From: Chamaelirium japonicum
Lineage: Eukaryota > Streptophyta > Magnoliopsida > Liliales > Melanthiaceae
Direction: 5' to 3'
Assembly: GCA_947650365.1 (NCBI GenBank)
Contig: OX393550.1
Coordinates: forward strand, 117,825,374-117,889,373
Length of the DNA stretch: 64,000 bases
A program made the translations under genes and the position numbers. This document shows, in pieces, positions 1 to 9,489 of the stretch. The notes beneath the pieces are model-generated. The model searched no databases and had not been told where the DNA came from. It saw nothing but the letters and a program-made list of their open reading frames with translations. Position 1 is the first letter of the stretch. Every line of letters begins with the position of its first letter.

Positions 1-30
1 CCGGAGGAGAGGGCTCCGTTTTAGTATATA

Positions 31-333
31 CTAGTAAGAAACCCGGGCAATGCCCAGATGAGCTTGATGCACAGTCATTTGGCATAGATGACATCACAAC
101 TGTTCGAAAAAGTATGAAATCTAAAGTGAGTGTGATTCACTTGTTAGAGAGAGAGAGCGGGAGAGAGATTAACATCAAATGATAATTAAATGACATTGAA
201 TGAGTGTTTTATGATCTTTATGGTAGGTTTTTAATAGGGTTGTTCACACATGGAAAAATGATTATGGTTCTTTAAAAGACATCCACGTGTCACAACACGG
301 GAGAGAGGCTTCCGTTTTAGTATATAGTATAGA
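31..333 (-). mobile_element. Non-autonomous Helitron copy H1
   Basis: Read on the minus strand, the 3' end is a short GC-rich hairpin (arms CGGGC/GCCCG) followed about 11 nt later by CTAG, which fits the Helitron CTRR end. The other end reads TCTATACTATATACTAAAAC, a plausible Helitron 5' TC end. The next copy starts at the following base. There is no TIR or TSD, as expected for Helitrons, and no coding sequence. The same structure recurs at least six more times in this window, always on the minus strand. Confidence 0.7.
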
Positions 334-533
334 CTAGTAAGAAACCCGGGCAATGCCCGAATATGCTTGATGAGATATTAACATCAAATGACCATTAAAT
401 GTCATTGAGTGAAAATTTATCATATTTATGGTAGATTTTTAAATAGATTTAAAAGAGAGCCGCGTTCACACACGGAAGAAAAATTCAAGCTCTTTAAAAG
501 ACGTCCACGTGTCACAACACGTGGACGTCTTTT
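334..533 (-). mobile_element. Truncated Helitron copy H2 ending in a palindrome
   Basis: This copy has the same CTAG-plus-hairpin 3' end as H1 and directly abuts it head-to-tail. It lacks the family's 5' end. Where the subterminal GACGTCCACGTGTCACAACA motif occurs, the sequence turns back on itself. Positions 496-512 and 517-533 form a perfect 17-bp inverted repeat around a 4-nt loop, after which similarity to the family stops. Confidence 0.6.
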
Positions 534-1494
534 ATCTAATTTGATTTGCAATATGACCTTCTATTAATCTAACTCAAGCAACTAACAATGTTCAATTTTC
601 TAAGCTATGCAATTAACAAATGATTAAATATTATGACAATAATTTCTATAACGTAAAGCCCCGTCTTTTGCATAACAACTGAACCAACTTAGTACCAAAG
701 ACCTAGGAAAATTCAGAAGTGGCTAAGATTACGGGAAGAAATTGTTCTAAATATTTTTATATTAGCTATTTCATTTATTTGTTGTTTATCTTTGACTGTA
801 ATTTATAATAATGATGAAAAACCAAAAGTGCTATAGTTAATTGAAAATTACATATGCATCAACAATGCAAAACAGCTTAGGGAGAAGAGATAAGATACTT
901 TTTAATGCTTTTACAAAAAAGGAGGAAGAAATGAGGAATTTCATATTTATGCTTAGAAAATAAAAAATTCCTCAATTATTTAAGAATTGTATATGCATAA
1001 ACAATGCAAAACCGCATATGGAGGAGAGAGAATATAAAAAATAGCCGCAATTGCTAATGGAGTTATATGTATAAAAATATAATAAATATTTTTTTTTATA
1101 TTATAAATTAATTTTATAACATCATTCATCATTTACCAAGACTTTATAAAAAATAATGAATAAATGCAGAAATTCATATTAATCTGAACTCCGATTAACC
1201 CTTGTGAAATTTCTGCATATACCAAACCCGAAAAAAGTTCAATTTAGAAAAATTTAATAGGAATATGATCATTCATAGCTACACAGTACACACTACATCA
1301 ATAATATATCAAATCTAAATAGTAGCAAAATTGGTTAAAGGGCGCAAGTAGAATTATAGCAATACCTTAAACAGTTTCCTCTGAAGCCCTTGAATCGCTA
1401 GGCATTGACATATCCATACTTTATAGGGTCAGTTTGGAAATAGAAGTAATGGATAGGGAGATAAACGACTCCCATCGTCTGAGAGGAATGTAGG
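534..1494. other. AT-rich intergenic DNA, nothing recognised
   Basis: AT-rich sequence without a supported gene, RNA or repeat boundary. Open frames are short and show no family resemblance. Confidence 0.6.
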
Positions 1495-1502
1495 GCGACA
1501 AC

Positions 1503-1697
1503 CAGGGACGAAACCGGGATTTTATATTGGGAGGGGCCAAACTATAATAATTTCATTTGGGGGGGGCAAAGCATGAATCAAATTTTTTTGTATGCTAATA
1601 TTCATGATATTTACTATATGAAATTTAAAAAAAAATTTGAGGGAGGCGGGGGGGGGGGGGCATGGCCCCCCTTGGTCTATACATAGTTCCATCCCTG
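1503..1697. mobile_element. hAT-like MITE with perfect 8-bp TSD
   Basis: The element begins CAGGGACG and ends CATCCCTG, so short terminal inverted repeats (CAGGG) are visible. It is flanked by a perfect 8-bp duplication, GCGACAAC, at 1495-1502 and 1698-1705. The interior is AT-rich, with G-rich and C-rich subterminal blocks that can pair. An 8-bp TSD with CAGGG ends is typical of hAT MITEs. No coding capacity. Confidence 0.8.
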
Positions 1698-1705
1698 GCG
1701 ACAAC

Positions 1706-2241
1706 TTGTCAAATCATGACTGGTTAATGAAGATCGAGAGAGCAAAGGTTAGATGCTCATTACTGAAGGCAAGGAGAGTAAAGGAAGAAGATTAAATCAC
1801 ACATTTAATCTTAAAAAAAAGTTACACCAAATGTACGATTAGGGGAAGAGATGGAGGGTGATACCGGGGCCTAATTGAATGACGCTAGGAAGAAGGACAA
1901 GCGTCGCCATTAATCATCATTTCGAGGCTATTGATGAAATCGATCTCAATCGGGGCTAATTGAATGACGACCGGGAGAGAAAAAAAATTACAAATAACAT
2001 ATCGGAAAAAAAACGAACAGCTAAGAAAGGAGAGGCGTCACCATTAATGGATGTCTCAAGGCTATTGATGAAATTGATCTCAATAGGGCCTAATTGAATG
2101 GCGGACAGGAGAGGAAAAAAAATGAAAATCACGATTAGGAAAGAAAAACATATAAGGAAAAAGAGGCGTCACCTATATTAACCCGTTAGGACACATTCCT
2201 CTTTGCTATATGTGTCCCAAACCTCCTCTTTCATATATTTA
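1706..2241. other. AT-rich spacer, right part resembling a Helitron 5' region
   Basis: No gene is seen. Bases about 2165-2240 contain the phrase GGACACATTCCTCTTTGCTA, which recurs in several variants at 17500-17760 and 19520-19680. This suggests that the right part of the spacer belongs to the larger Helitron family whose 5' region lies at 17471-17891. Two near-copies of a 'TTGATGAAATcGATCTCAAT' phrase (around 1930 and 2065) suggest an internal degenerate duplication. Confidence 0.4.
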
Positions 2242-2354
2242 CTAGTAAGAAACCCGGGCAATGCCCGAATGTGCTTGATGCATGCCATTTGGCAAAGATG
2301 ACATCGCAATTATTTGAAGAAGTGTAAAATCTGAAGTGTGTGTGATTCACTTGT

Positions 2355-2430
<76 letters not shown>

Positions 2431-2584
2431 ATTAAATGTCATTGAATGAAAATTTATCATCTTTATGGTAGGATTTAAATGGATTTAAAAGAGAGCCGTG
2501 TTCACACACGGAAGAAGAATTCTAGCTCTTTAAAAGATGTCCACGTGTCACAACACAAGAGAGAGGCTTCCATTTTAATATAGA
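2242..2584 (-). mobile_element. Non-autonomous Helitron copy H3
   Basis: CTAGTAAGAAACCCGGGCAA at the left edge is the reverse complement of the hairpin plus CTAG 3' terminus. The right edge ends in ATAGA, the reverse of a TC-starting 5' end. Internally it matches H1, including the ATTAAATGTCATTGAATG block and the subterminal CACGTGTCACAACAC block. The next copy (H4) starts 2 bp further on. Confidence 0.7.
2356..2428. repeat. (GA)n microsatellite inside Helitron H3
   Basis: An uninterrupted AG/GA tract of about 73 bp. The same site in the other Helitron copies carries GA tracts of very different length, so this is a length-variable microsatellite internal to the Helitron family. Confidence 0.95.
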
Positions 2585-2586
2585 TA

Positions 2587-2647
2587 CTAGTAAGAAACCC
2601 GGGCAATGCCCAAATGAGCTTGATGCACAGCCATTTGGCACAGATGA
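2587..2647 (-). mobile_element. Helitron copy H4, left part, interrupted by Tat1
   Basis: The Helitron 3' terminus and first 60 bp, ending in CACAGATGA. The remainder resumes at 17159 with GATGACATCACAACTG. The intact H1-type sequence reads straight through this point, so the Tat1 retrotransposon inserted into this Helitron. Confidence 0.75.
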
Positions 2648-2682
2648 TGTGGGTGCAAATTTTGGCAGAAGTTTACCAACTA

Positions 2683-2940
2683 CCGCGGGACCCACCGGCC
2701 CTGCCTGGTGGGACCACGAAGACTACCGCGGGACCCACCGGCTCTGCCTGGTGGGACCACGAAGACTACCACGGGACCCACCGACCCTGCCTGGTGGGAC
2801 CACGAAGACTACCACGGGACCCACCGGCCCTGCCTGGTGGGACCACGAAGACTACCACGGGACCCACCGGCCCTGCCTGGTGGGACCACGAAGACTACCA
2901 CGGGACCCACCAACCCTGCCTAGTGGGCCCACGAGGACCA
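2683..2940 (+). repeat. 43-bp tandem repeat in Tat1 U3
   Basis: About six copies of a 43-bp unit built around GGGACCCACCGGCCCTGCC and GGTGGGACCACGAAGACTAC. The same array is present in the 3' LTR (about 16360-16620), and a diverged version occurs in the Tat2 LTR (35640-35790). U3 position upstream of the TATA box fits an enhancer-like subrepeat; that role is inferred. Confidence 0.85.
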
Positions 2941-3089
2941 CCGCGGGACCCATCGGCCCTGTCCGATAGGTCTACGAGTCTGCGGAATCCCCCAGAAGAC
3001 GATAGCGGGGCCCGTTAGCTTTACCTAGAGAATCCCAGATACGACAGCAGAAAACCGCCATTTGCCCCGGAATTCCTCCCCGGGAATCC

Positions 3090-3097
3090 TATAAATA
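3090..3097 (+). promoter_or_regulatory. TATA box of Tat1 5' LTR
   Basis: TATAAATA followed by GCAGA. The Tat2 LTR keeps the same TATAAATAGCAGA on the minus strand at about 35574-35586, supporting a conserved LTR core promoter. It lies about 390 bp before the LTR end and 550 bp before the gag ATG. Confidence 0.7.
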
Positions 3098-3483
3098 GCA
3101 GAGCCTTCGAATGTAAATGGATCGAATTCTCAGTTCTAAAACCAGAGCTCTGGGATTTCCAACTTCCCATCTTCCACCTCTCTTTGATCTTCTTTTTCTC
3201 TCGAAGAGATCAGTGTTTACAGTGATACTCGGCCTGTCGAGATCACTCCAGTATAAGTGTTAGTGAATTCGGGTTGCTCCCTATAGCACGGAGACGTAGG
3301 CTTCGGCTGAACTCCGAGATCAATCTCTTGTGTCAAACTCTCTCTGATTGCCTCTCTGTTTACATATCGAAAGAGGTAACTTCAAATCCAATTGACAGAT
3401 CGATCAACGATCTTCAACTCGAACCTTCAATTGACTGGTGCTGCGAGAGTCTTCGGGTCGGCATGAAGATTTTCCCCCACAGT

Positions 3484-3500
3484 TTGGTGCCGTCTGTGGG
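3484..3500 (+). promoter_or_regulatory. Primer-binding site of Tat1 (putative)
   Basis: TTGGTGCCGTCTGTGGG starts 2 bp after the LTR. It resembles the TTGGCGCCG-type primer-binding sites of plant Tat/Athila elements rather than the initiator-tRNA-Met site (TGGTATCAGAGC) used by the copia and Cassandra elements further along. I cannot assign the tRNA without a tRNA comparison. Confidence 0.65.
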
Positions 3501-3643
3501 ATCCGATCAAAAAGTCCAACTCTCCGTTACTACTTGATCGGTTGAACCTACAACTGATCTTGATAGTCAAACTTCCTCGCCTCCTCAGTTGATCAGACAA
3601 CTGATCGGACGTCGGCATTCTCGTTGCACCCTTCGCTCTCTGA

Positions 3644-5116
3644 ATGGCGAGGCCGAAGCACCAGGGTCAACCAGAAGGAAGTAACACTCAACAACAACCT
3701 CGTCCTGAGACTCGTTCAATGAGTCAAAGGATCAACTTCGGACAGCCCGTTGCTGTCCCCGAGATGGGGGTTCGTTCAGGGAGTGGCAAATTTGTCGATC
3801 GACCTATCGCCCACCCCGCGCGACAGTCGATTGGGCAAACAACATCCGCTCCTGCTGAAGACCCTCCATCGACCTACCAAATCTCTGCAGTCGACTTCCA
3901 GTTGCTTCAATTGGCAAAACAGAATGCCACCCTCACTGCTGAGAGGGATGCTCTGAAGAAGGCAGCCTCCGAGGCTGGAATCGCTCTTCCAATCCCTTCC
4001 ACAAGCGAGAGAGTCGATCTTCCTCGACATTCCATCCACTCCGAACAACGGAGGTCAATGGGTACTACTGCCCTCGAGAGGATTCGACGTGATCCAACTC
4101 CCTCTGCTACCCCCTGGAAGCAAAGTGTTTGGGATCGCCTCGAAGACGAGTCTTCCCAATCGTCTTCTGGCCGCAACTGCGACAAGAGGACACCTTCAAA
4201 ACTCAACATACCAAGGAGGCACCAAATGAAAGACGCTCCTTCAAAGAGTCGAGTTTCCCCTTCCATTCCACTTCAACGTGGGCTTGGATCGGACCTCCGA
4301 CATCGACTTCAACCGGTAAATATTACAATGCCCGAGCAAGACCTTGCGATCTTGCCTCTTGACCCACTTCTAAGTCGAGGACATGGTCGCAGGGATGGCT
4401 ATTCTTCTGCCGGACCTCTACATCGAAGTCTCTTTGAGACAACATTTCCAAGGGGATGGAGAACTCCAATCCTCCCCAAATTCAACTGCATCAGAGGAGA
4501 TCCTACTCTCCACATCCTTGCCTTCAAGCAAGCCTTAACACCGCATGAAGAAGAAAACAATGTGCTCTGTCGCACCTTCGCAGGAAGTCTCGATGAACCA
4601 TCGCTCGACTGGTATCATAATGTCCGAGCTGGGTCCATCACCCAGTTCGATGTTTTGGCTAAACTCTTTGTGCAACATTATCAGCTCAATCTGAAGCCCG
4701 AGAAGAAGCTTGACTCTCTCTATCGGCTAAGGATGGGTGCTGACGAGACTCTCCGAAGTTTCACTAGGAGATTTCGCAACGAGCATGCTGCCCTCTCTGG
4801 AAGACATCTGGACGATGAAGCCATCATGTTGGCTTTCCAGAACACTCTCCGCTTCGATCTGCACATCTACAACGACTTCATCCGTAATCCCCCTCCTTCT
4901 CTGGGAGCTATGTTCGATCGAATCCAGAGAGAGATCGAGGTCGAAGACGATCAAGTCGCTCGAAAAGGGCGAGAAACAAAACGAAGACCTGCTGAGAGAG
5001 AAGCTCCAAAGTATGCTGCTAAGGCCTACAATGCTGAGGCAGCAGCCCCTCCAGCCAACAAACGATCAAAGAATGATGGGCGTCGATCTCCGACAAAGAC
5101 CACTTTTACTGAGTGA
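3644..5116 (+). CDS. gag: Tat1 gag (capsid/nucleocapsid precursor), ends at a nonsense codon
   Basis: 490 codons from an ATG reading MARPKHQG, 163 bp after the LTR. The N-terminal half is Ser/Pro/Arg-rich and low complexity. Residues about 270-440 form the retrotransposon Gag domain, recognisable from the LHILAFKQAL, LDWYHNV, FVQHYQ and LRSFTRRFRNE blocks. The C-terminus is basic. Gag assembles the cytoplasmic virus-like particle. The TGA at 5114-5116 is followed by open sequence in the same frame that carries the zinc-binding motif, so the stop looks like a CGA-to-TGA nonsense mutation rather than the natural end. I rely on domain resemblance only for identity. Confidence 0.85.
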   Translation: MARPKHQGQPEGSNTQQQPRPETRSMSQRINFGQPVAVPEMGVRSGSGKFVDRPIAHPARQSIGQTTSAPAEDPPSTYQISAVDFQLLQLAKQNATLTAERDALKKAASEAGIALPIPSTSERVDLPRHSIHSEQRRSMGTTALERIRRDPTPSATPWKQSVWDRLEDESSQSSSGRNCDKRTPSKLNIPRRHQMKDAPSKSRVSPSIPLQRGLGSDLRHRLQPVNITMPEQDLAILPLDPLLSRGHGRRDGYSSAGPLHRSLFETTFPRGWRTPILPKFNCIRGDPTLHILAFKQALTPHEEENNVLCRTFAGSLDEPSLDWYHNVRAGSITQFDVLAKLFVQHYQLNLKPEKKLDSLYRLRMGADETLRSFTRRFRNEHAALSGRHLDDEAIMLAFQNTLRFDLHIYNDFIRNPPPSLGAMFDRIQREIEVEDDQVARKGRETKRRPAEREAPKYAAKAYNAEAAAPPANKRSKNDGRRSPTKTTFTE

Positions 5117-6265
5117 AATTTACCAGTCGAACAAATACTCGACCGCATTCAACACGACGAGTATCTTCGGAGGCCCAATCCTCTTCAGCCAAACTCCAAA
5201 TTCACAGCAGACAAAACAGTCTACTGCGAATTCCATCGAAGTCACGGCCACTCTACTGACCGATGCTATCGGTTGAAGTTCCATCTTGAAGACTTACTGC
5301 GAGAGGGCCACCTTCAAGAATTCGTCAACAACGGGCACGATCAACGTCGAACCTCTGCAAAGGGGAAAGAAGTGTGTTGGATACATCAAATCTCCTCTGA
5401 CCGGCAACCTATCTCTGTGAATGCCAATGTCTTTGGTATTCATGGATCATTGCACAACCAAGCAGTGACCGGGAAAGAAGTCGATCGGCAAATTCGGCGC
5501 ATCTTCCATGTTCGATCTACTGCAAATAAAGAAGATACCTGGATCGAGAAGCCCATCGAAGGTCTTGCTTGGCCATCCATCGTCTTCAACGACACTGATC
5601 TTCAAGGAGTTCATACTCCACATCGAGACCCCCTGGTTTTGAAACTCGTCATCGACGGAAGCACCGTCAATCGGATCCTCATCGACACCGGGAGTTCTAT
5701 CGATATTATGTTCTCAGACTGCTTCAAACGTCTGGGACATAAATATCAAAGCCTCGACGTCGTCCCGACCGTGATCACTGGCTTTAACGACGAATAAAGC
5801 ATCACGGTGGGTGAATCAAGATTCACTCTGGACCTCAGCCGAGAGACTCGAGTCTCAGTGAGGTTCGCAATTGTCGAAGGAGTATCCAGCTACAACGCCA
5901 TCCTCGGGCGACCATTCCTCCACCAGATCAATGCCATCTCTTCTTCTTATCATTAATTACTCAAGTTTGCAACTGGGGAAGGCATTGTCTGCATTCGAGG
6001 TGATCAGCAAGCTGGAAGGTCTTGTGAGGCTGCTGCGGCTAAGACAGATCGAAAGATCAACATTGCTCCTCCAAAGCGGCCGCGAGATGAAGCTGGTCCC
6101 TCTTCCAAATAGCAATCAAAGGAGATTCCGCTGTCCGAACCTCCACCAATCGAATGGGAAACATCACCTTCAATTGAAGAAATCATCCCTATCAATATTG
6201 GCAGTGGAGATCTCCCTCGACAAATATTTCTTGGTACCGGTCTTAGCGACGCAGAAGCGCAAGAC
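5117..6265 (+). pseudogene. pro: Tat1 gag C-terminus and aspartic protease region, three nonsense codons
   Basis: This continues the gag frame. A Cys/His motif, YCEFHRSHGHSTDRC, around 5218-5262 is the Tat-type nucleocapsid knuckle. Further on, ILIDTGSSIDIMF (about 5680-5715) is the aspartic protease active-site loop (DTGSS), and YNAILGRPFLHQ (about 5890-5925) is the typical protease C-terminal block. The protease would process the polyprotein inside the particle. In-frame stops lie at 5795-5797 (TAA), 5954-5956 (TAA) and 6110-6112 (TAG). Each could derive from CAA or CAG by C-to-T. The frame is otherwise continuous into reverse transcriptase. Confidence 0.8.
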
Positions 6266-7183
6266 ATGGTATCTTTCCTCCAGTCCAATATCGACGTCTT
6301 CGCCTGGTGTTTCGAAGACATGCCTGGTATCAATCCGGATGACGCTTGTCACCGACTTGCGATCAAGGAAGAGGTGAAACCTGTCAAGCAAAAACCACGC
6401 ACCATCCGACCAGAGCTGCAAGTTGCTGTTCAAGAAGAAATCACCAAGCTACTCGCAGCAGGCTTCATCCGTGAAGTAGAGTATCCTACCTGGATCTCTA
6501 ACATAGTTGCTGTTCCAAAGAAAAATGGGAAAGTCAGAGTCTGCATCGACTTCACCAACCTCAACAAGGCTTGCCCCAAAGACCCATTCCCCATGCCAAG
6601 AATCGATAGACTCGTCGATGCCACTGCTGGCCATGAGCTATTGTCTTTCATGGATGGGTATTCTGGATATAATCAAATTCCACTTCATCCAGACGATCAA
6701 GAGAAGACTTGCTTCGTGACTAGCCGAGGTCTCTACTGCTACAATGTAATGTCGTTCGGCCTCAAAAATGCTGGATCTACCTATCAAAGGTTAGTCACAA
6801 AGATGTTCAAAGATCAGATCGGTCGCAACGTCGAAGTCTACGTCGATGATCTCCTCACCAAGAGCTCTGTGCGAAGCAAACATTTTTCTGATCTAGCGGA
6901 AACCTTTCAAGTTCTTCGAAAATATCGTATGAAGCTCAATCTAGCCAAGTGCGCTTTCGGTGTTCAATCTGGCAAATTCCTGGGTCATCTTGTGACCAGG
7001 AGGGGTATTGAAGCTAATCCCGATCAAGTTCGAGCCGTCATCGATATGCCTTCACCTACAAATCGGAAAGAAGTTCAACGCCTCACTGGAAGGTTAGCAG
7101 CACTCAATCGATTCATCTCAAAATCTTCCGACAAATGCAAACCCCTCTTCGACAAACTACGAAAGGCGGATACATCCGGCTAG
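6266..7183 (+). pseudogene. pol: Tat1 reverse transcriptase domain
   Basis: Frame identical to gag. The Ty3/gypsy RT blocks are in order: FDINLVPG-equivalent region with IREVEYPTWISNIV, KVRVCIDFTNLNKACPKDPF, LLSFMDGYSGYNQIPL, the YCYNVMSFGLKNAGSTYQR block, and the catalytic YVDD in VEVYVDDLL (about 6835-6860). FLGHLVTRRGIEANPDQ marks the thumb/connection. RT copies the element RNA into cDNA in the particle. The frame closes at TAG 7181-7183, where homologues have a Trp codon before the CEEAFQ block, consistent with TGG-to-TAG. Catalytic residues are intact in what remains. Confidence 0.9.
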
Positions 7184-8434
7184 AGTCCAATCTGTGAAGA
7201 AGCATTTCAAAGCATCAAGAAATATCTGGTGCAAGCTCCTATCCTGACTGCTCCAATGCCAAAAGAAGACTTGTGGCTCTACCTGGCCGTGACCGATCAA
7301 GCAATCAGCGCGGTCCTAGTCAGTAGAAGAGAAGGCGTCGAACATCCAGTCTACTACATCAGCCATACTCTTCTTCCAGCTGAAACTCGCTACTCAAAAA
7401 TTGAGAAGGTCATCCTAGCCTTGCTCACCGCATCGCGACGTCTCCAACCGTACTTCGTCTCCCACCAGATCACTGTCATTTCAGAACACTCACTCAAAGA
7501 TATCATTGACAAAGCTGGTCGAGCTGGTCGAATGACCAAATGGGTGATCGAAATGAGTGCTCTGGGGATTCAATTCGAATCTCGCACTTCTATCAAAGGT
7601 CAAGCAGTTGCTGATTTTCTAGCTGACTTCCCAGTTGAAGACCCCATCACTTGGGAAGAAGATGTCGACATGCGCTTAGAAGATGAGGACAATACTCCGA
7701 TCAATCTTGCAACAAAAATTGATCCAAGTCTCGAAGCTGCTGCTGCAACTCCTCCATGGAAGCTTTATACTGATGGAGCTTCAAGTTCGATCGGTTCGGG
7801 AACTGGGATAGTATTGATATCCCCCGAACTTGATCATCTCCAGAAGGCCACTCTCCTCGGATTCACTGCCACCAACAACGAAGCCGAATACGAAGCACTC
7901 ATTTCTGGACTCGAGATGGCGAAATCCCTGGGGGTAGATCGAATCATCGTCTACAGCGACTCCCAATTGATCATAAGGCAAATCAATGGAGAGTATACAG
8001 CTCGCGAAGAAAGAATGCAACTCTACTTGGCCTTAGTACGACATCTTCAACAACGTTTTATTGCTGCTGAATTCATTCAAATCCCCAGAGCAGAGAACCG
8101 AGAAGCAGATGCCTTAGCCAATGCTGCCTCAGTTCTTGGAGACTCACTCGGAGGAAGGCAAATACAGATTATCAAGAAGTGCCCAAGACCACCCCCGATC
8201 AACAGATCCTTACTACTACAAAAGAATCTGGGGGTGGAGATCAGCTTGAAGACTGGAGACGATCAATTTTCGACTTCTTCAAGCATGGCAAAATGCCGGA
8301 AGATCCAAATCAAGCCCGAAGAGTTCAAAGGAAGCTCCCATGCTACATTCTACAAGGAGAAGATCTATATTTCAAATCTCACAACGGGATGTTGCTCAAG
8401 TGCCTTGGTCCCGAGCAAGCACTGGCAATCCTGA
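7184..8434 (+). pseudogene. pol: Tat1 RNase H and archaeal-type RNase H (aRNH)
   Basis: After the TAG at 7181 the same frame continues. The gypsy RNase H appears first (LYLAVTDQAISAVLV, YYISHTLLPAETRYSKIEK). A second RNase H follows at about 7750-8140, with LYTDGASSS (first catalytic Asp), TNNEAEYEALISGL (Glu), VYSDSQLI (Asp) and ENREADALANAAS (Asp). Possession of this second, archaeal-type RNase H places the element in the Tat lineage. Both domains remove RNA from RNA:DNA hybrids during cDNA synthesis. Homology ends near 8170; the remaining open frame to 8434 is out of phase with integrase, so a frameshift lies at about 8170-8240. Confidence 0.88.
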
Positions 8435-8820
8435 TTAATATCCACTCTGGAGCTTGTGGAAATCATTCGGGAGGAAGATCTCTTGAAGCCAAGACGAAGC
8501 TACAAGGGTACTACTGGCCAACAATGGCAAGGGATGCTCAACAAGTTGTTCAAAGGTGCGAACCTTGCCAACGACACGCTCGGGCTATCCATCTCCCTGC
8601 AGATGAACTTCATCAATTATCAAGCCCCTGGCCTTTCCATCAATGGGGGTTAGATTTCCTGGGTCCTTTCCCTCCAACTCCGAGCAAGAAGAAGTATCTA
8701 TTGCTGGCCACTGATTATTTCACCAAATGGGTTGAAGCTGTGCCCCTCTTCCGAGAGACTGACGACGAAGTGATCAAATTCATTCGGCACAACATCTTCT
8801 CAAGGTTCGGCACACCTTAA
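8179..8820 (+). pseudogene. pol: Tat1 integrase N-terminal zinc domain and core (first part)
   Basis: This frame is offset by one from the upstream pol frame. The HHCC zinc module is visible (HSGACGNHSGG ... CEPCQRH). The core starts with WGLDFLGPF, carrying the first catalytic Asp, then YLLLATDYFTKWVEA. The frame is closed by TAA 8818-8820 just before VLVADNG. Homologous integrases read through here, so this is another apparent C-to-T nonsense codon. Integrase inserts the cDNA into host DNA with a 5-bp stagger, matching the GATGA duplication. Confidence 0.88.
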
Positions 8821-9489
8821 GTTCTCGTTGCTGACAATGGAGCTCAATTTGACTCCGACAAATTCCGAGAGTTCTGTATGAACAACGGTATCAAACTATT
8901 CTATTCAACTCCAAGGTACCCTCAATGCAATGGCCAAGCAGAAGCCTCCAATAGAGCTATTCTTGGTATACTCAAGAAGAAACTCAACGACAAGAAAGGA
9001 TTGTGGGAACAGGTCCTACCTGAAGTTCTTTGGGGGTATCGCACAACTCCGAGAAGATCAACAGGGTTCTCACCCTTCCGTCTAACATATGGATCGGAAG
9101 CAGTGCTCCCAACAGAAAACATATCAAGTACTCTGAAGACTAGAGCAGTTGAAGAAGGAGTCAACGAAAAACTACGAATCAATGATCTAGACTTCTCAGA
9201 AGAATTACGAGATCAAGTATCCCTTCGTGTGGCCAAATACCAGCAGAAGATCAAAAGAGTCTACGATGAGAAAGTCTATAAGAGACAATTCCCAGTGGGC
9301 AGCCTAGTTCTCAGAGCAGTTTTTTACAACACTAAAGAACACAGCAGTGGGAAGCTTGTTCCCAACTGGGAAGGTCCATATATCGTCGAATCAGCAGGAG
9401 GCAAAGGTTCTTACAGACTGATCACACCAGAAGGAGATGGATTGCCTCGAGCTTGGAATTCTAGGCACCTCAAGATGTTCTATCCATGA
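8821..9489 (+). pseudogene. pol: Tat1 integrase core (second part) and C-terminus
   Basis: This continues the integrase frame after TAA 8818-8820. LVADNGAQFDS carries the second catalytic Asp and GQAEASNRAI the catalytic Glu. WGYRTTPRRSTGFSPF and LTYGSEAVLP follow, then a C-terminal block (GSLVLR, KLVPNWEGPYIV, GSYRL, RAWNSRHLKMFYP) that ends with a natural stop at 9487-9489. Length and end match other Tat elements. No plant chromodomain is seen. Confidence 0.88.

Larger units (their letters stand above)
2648..3481 (+). repeat. Tat1 5' LTR
   Basis: Begins TGTGGGTGCA and ends CCCCCACA. It is the same length as the 3' LTR at 16325-17158, and every difference I see between them is a transition. 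U3 contains about six copies of a 43-bp GC-rich repeat. A TATA box is followed by a U5 rich in direct-repeat-free sequence. Three-frame open frames across the 43-bp repeat arise only because the period is not a multiple of three and the unit lacks stops. Confidence 0.93.

Noticed and set aside
2614..3018. Repetitive proteins (WWDHEDYHGTH-type) in all three frames of the LTR
   Set aside because: They come from the 43-bp LTR subrepeat, which lacks stops and shifts frame each period. The same frames appear in the 3' LTR. No independent coding evidence.
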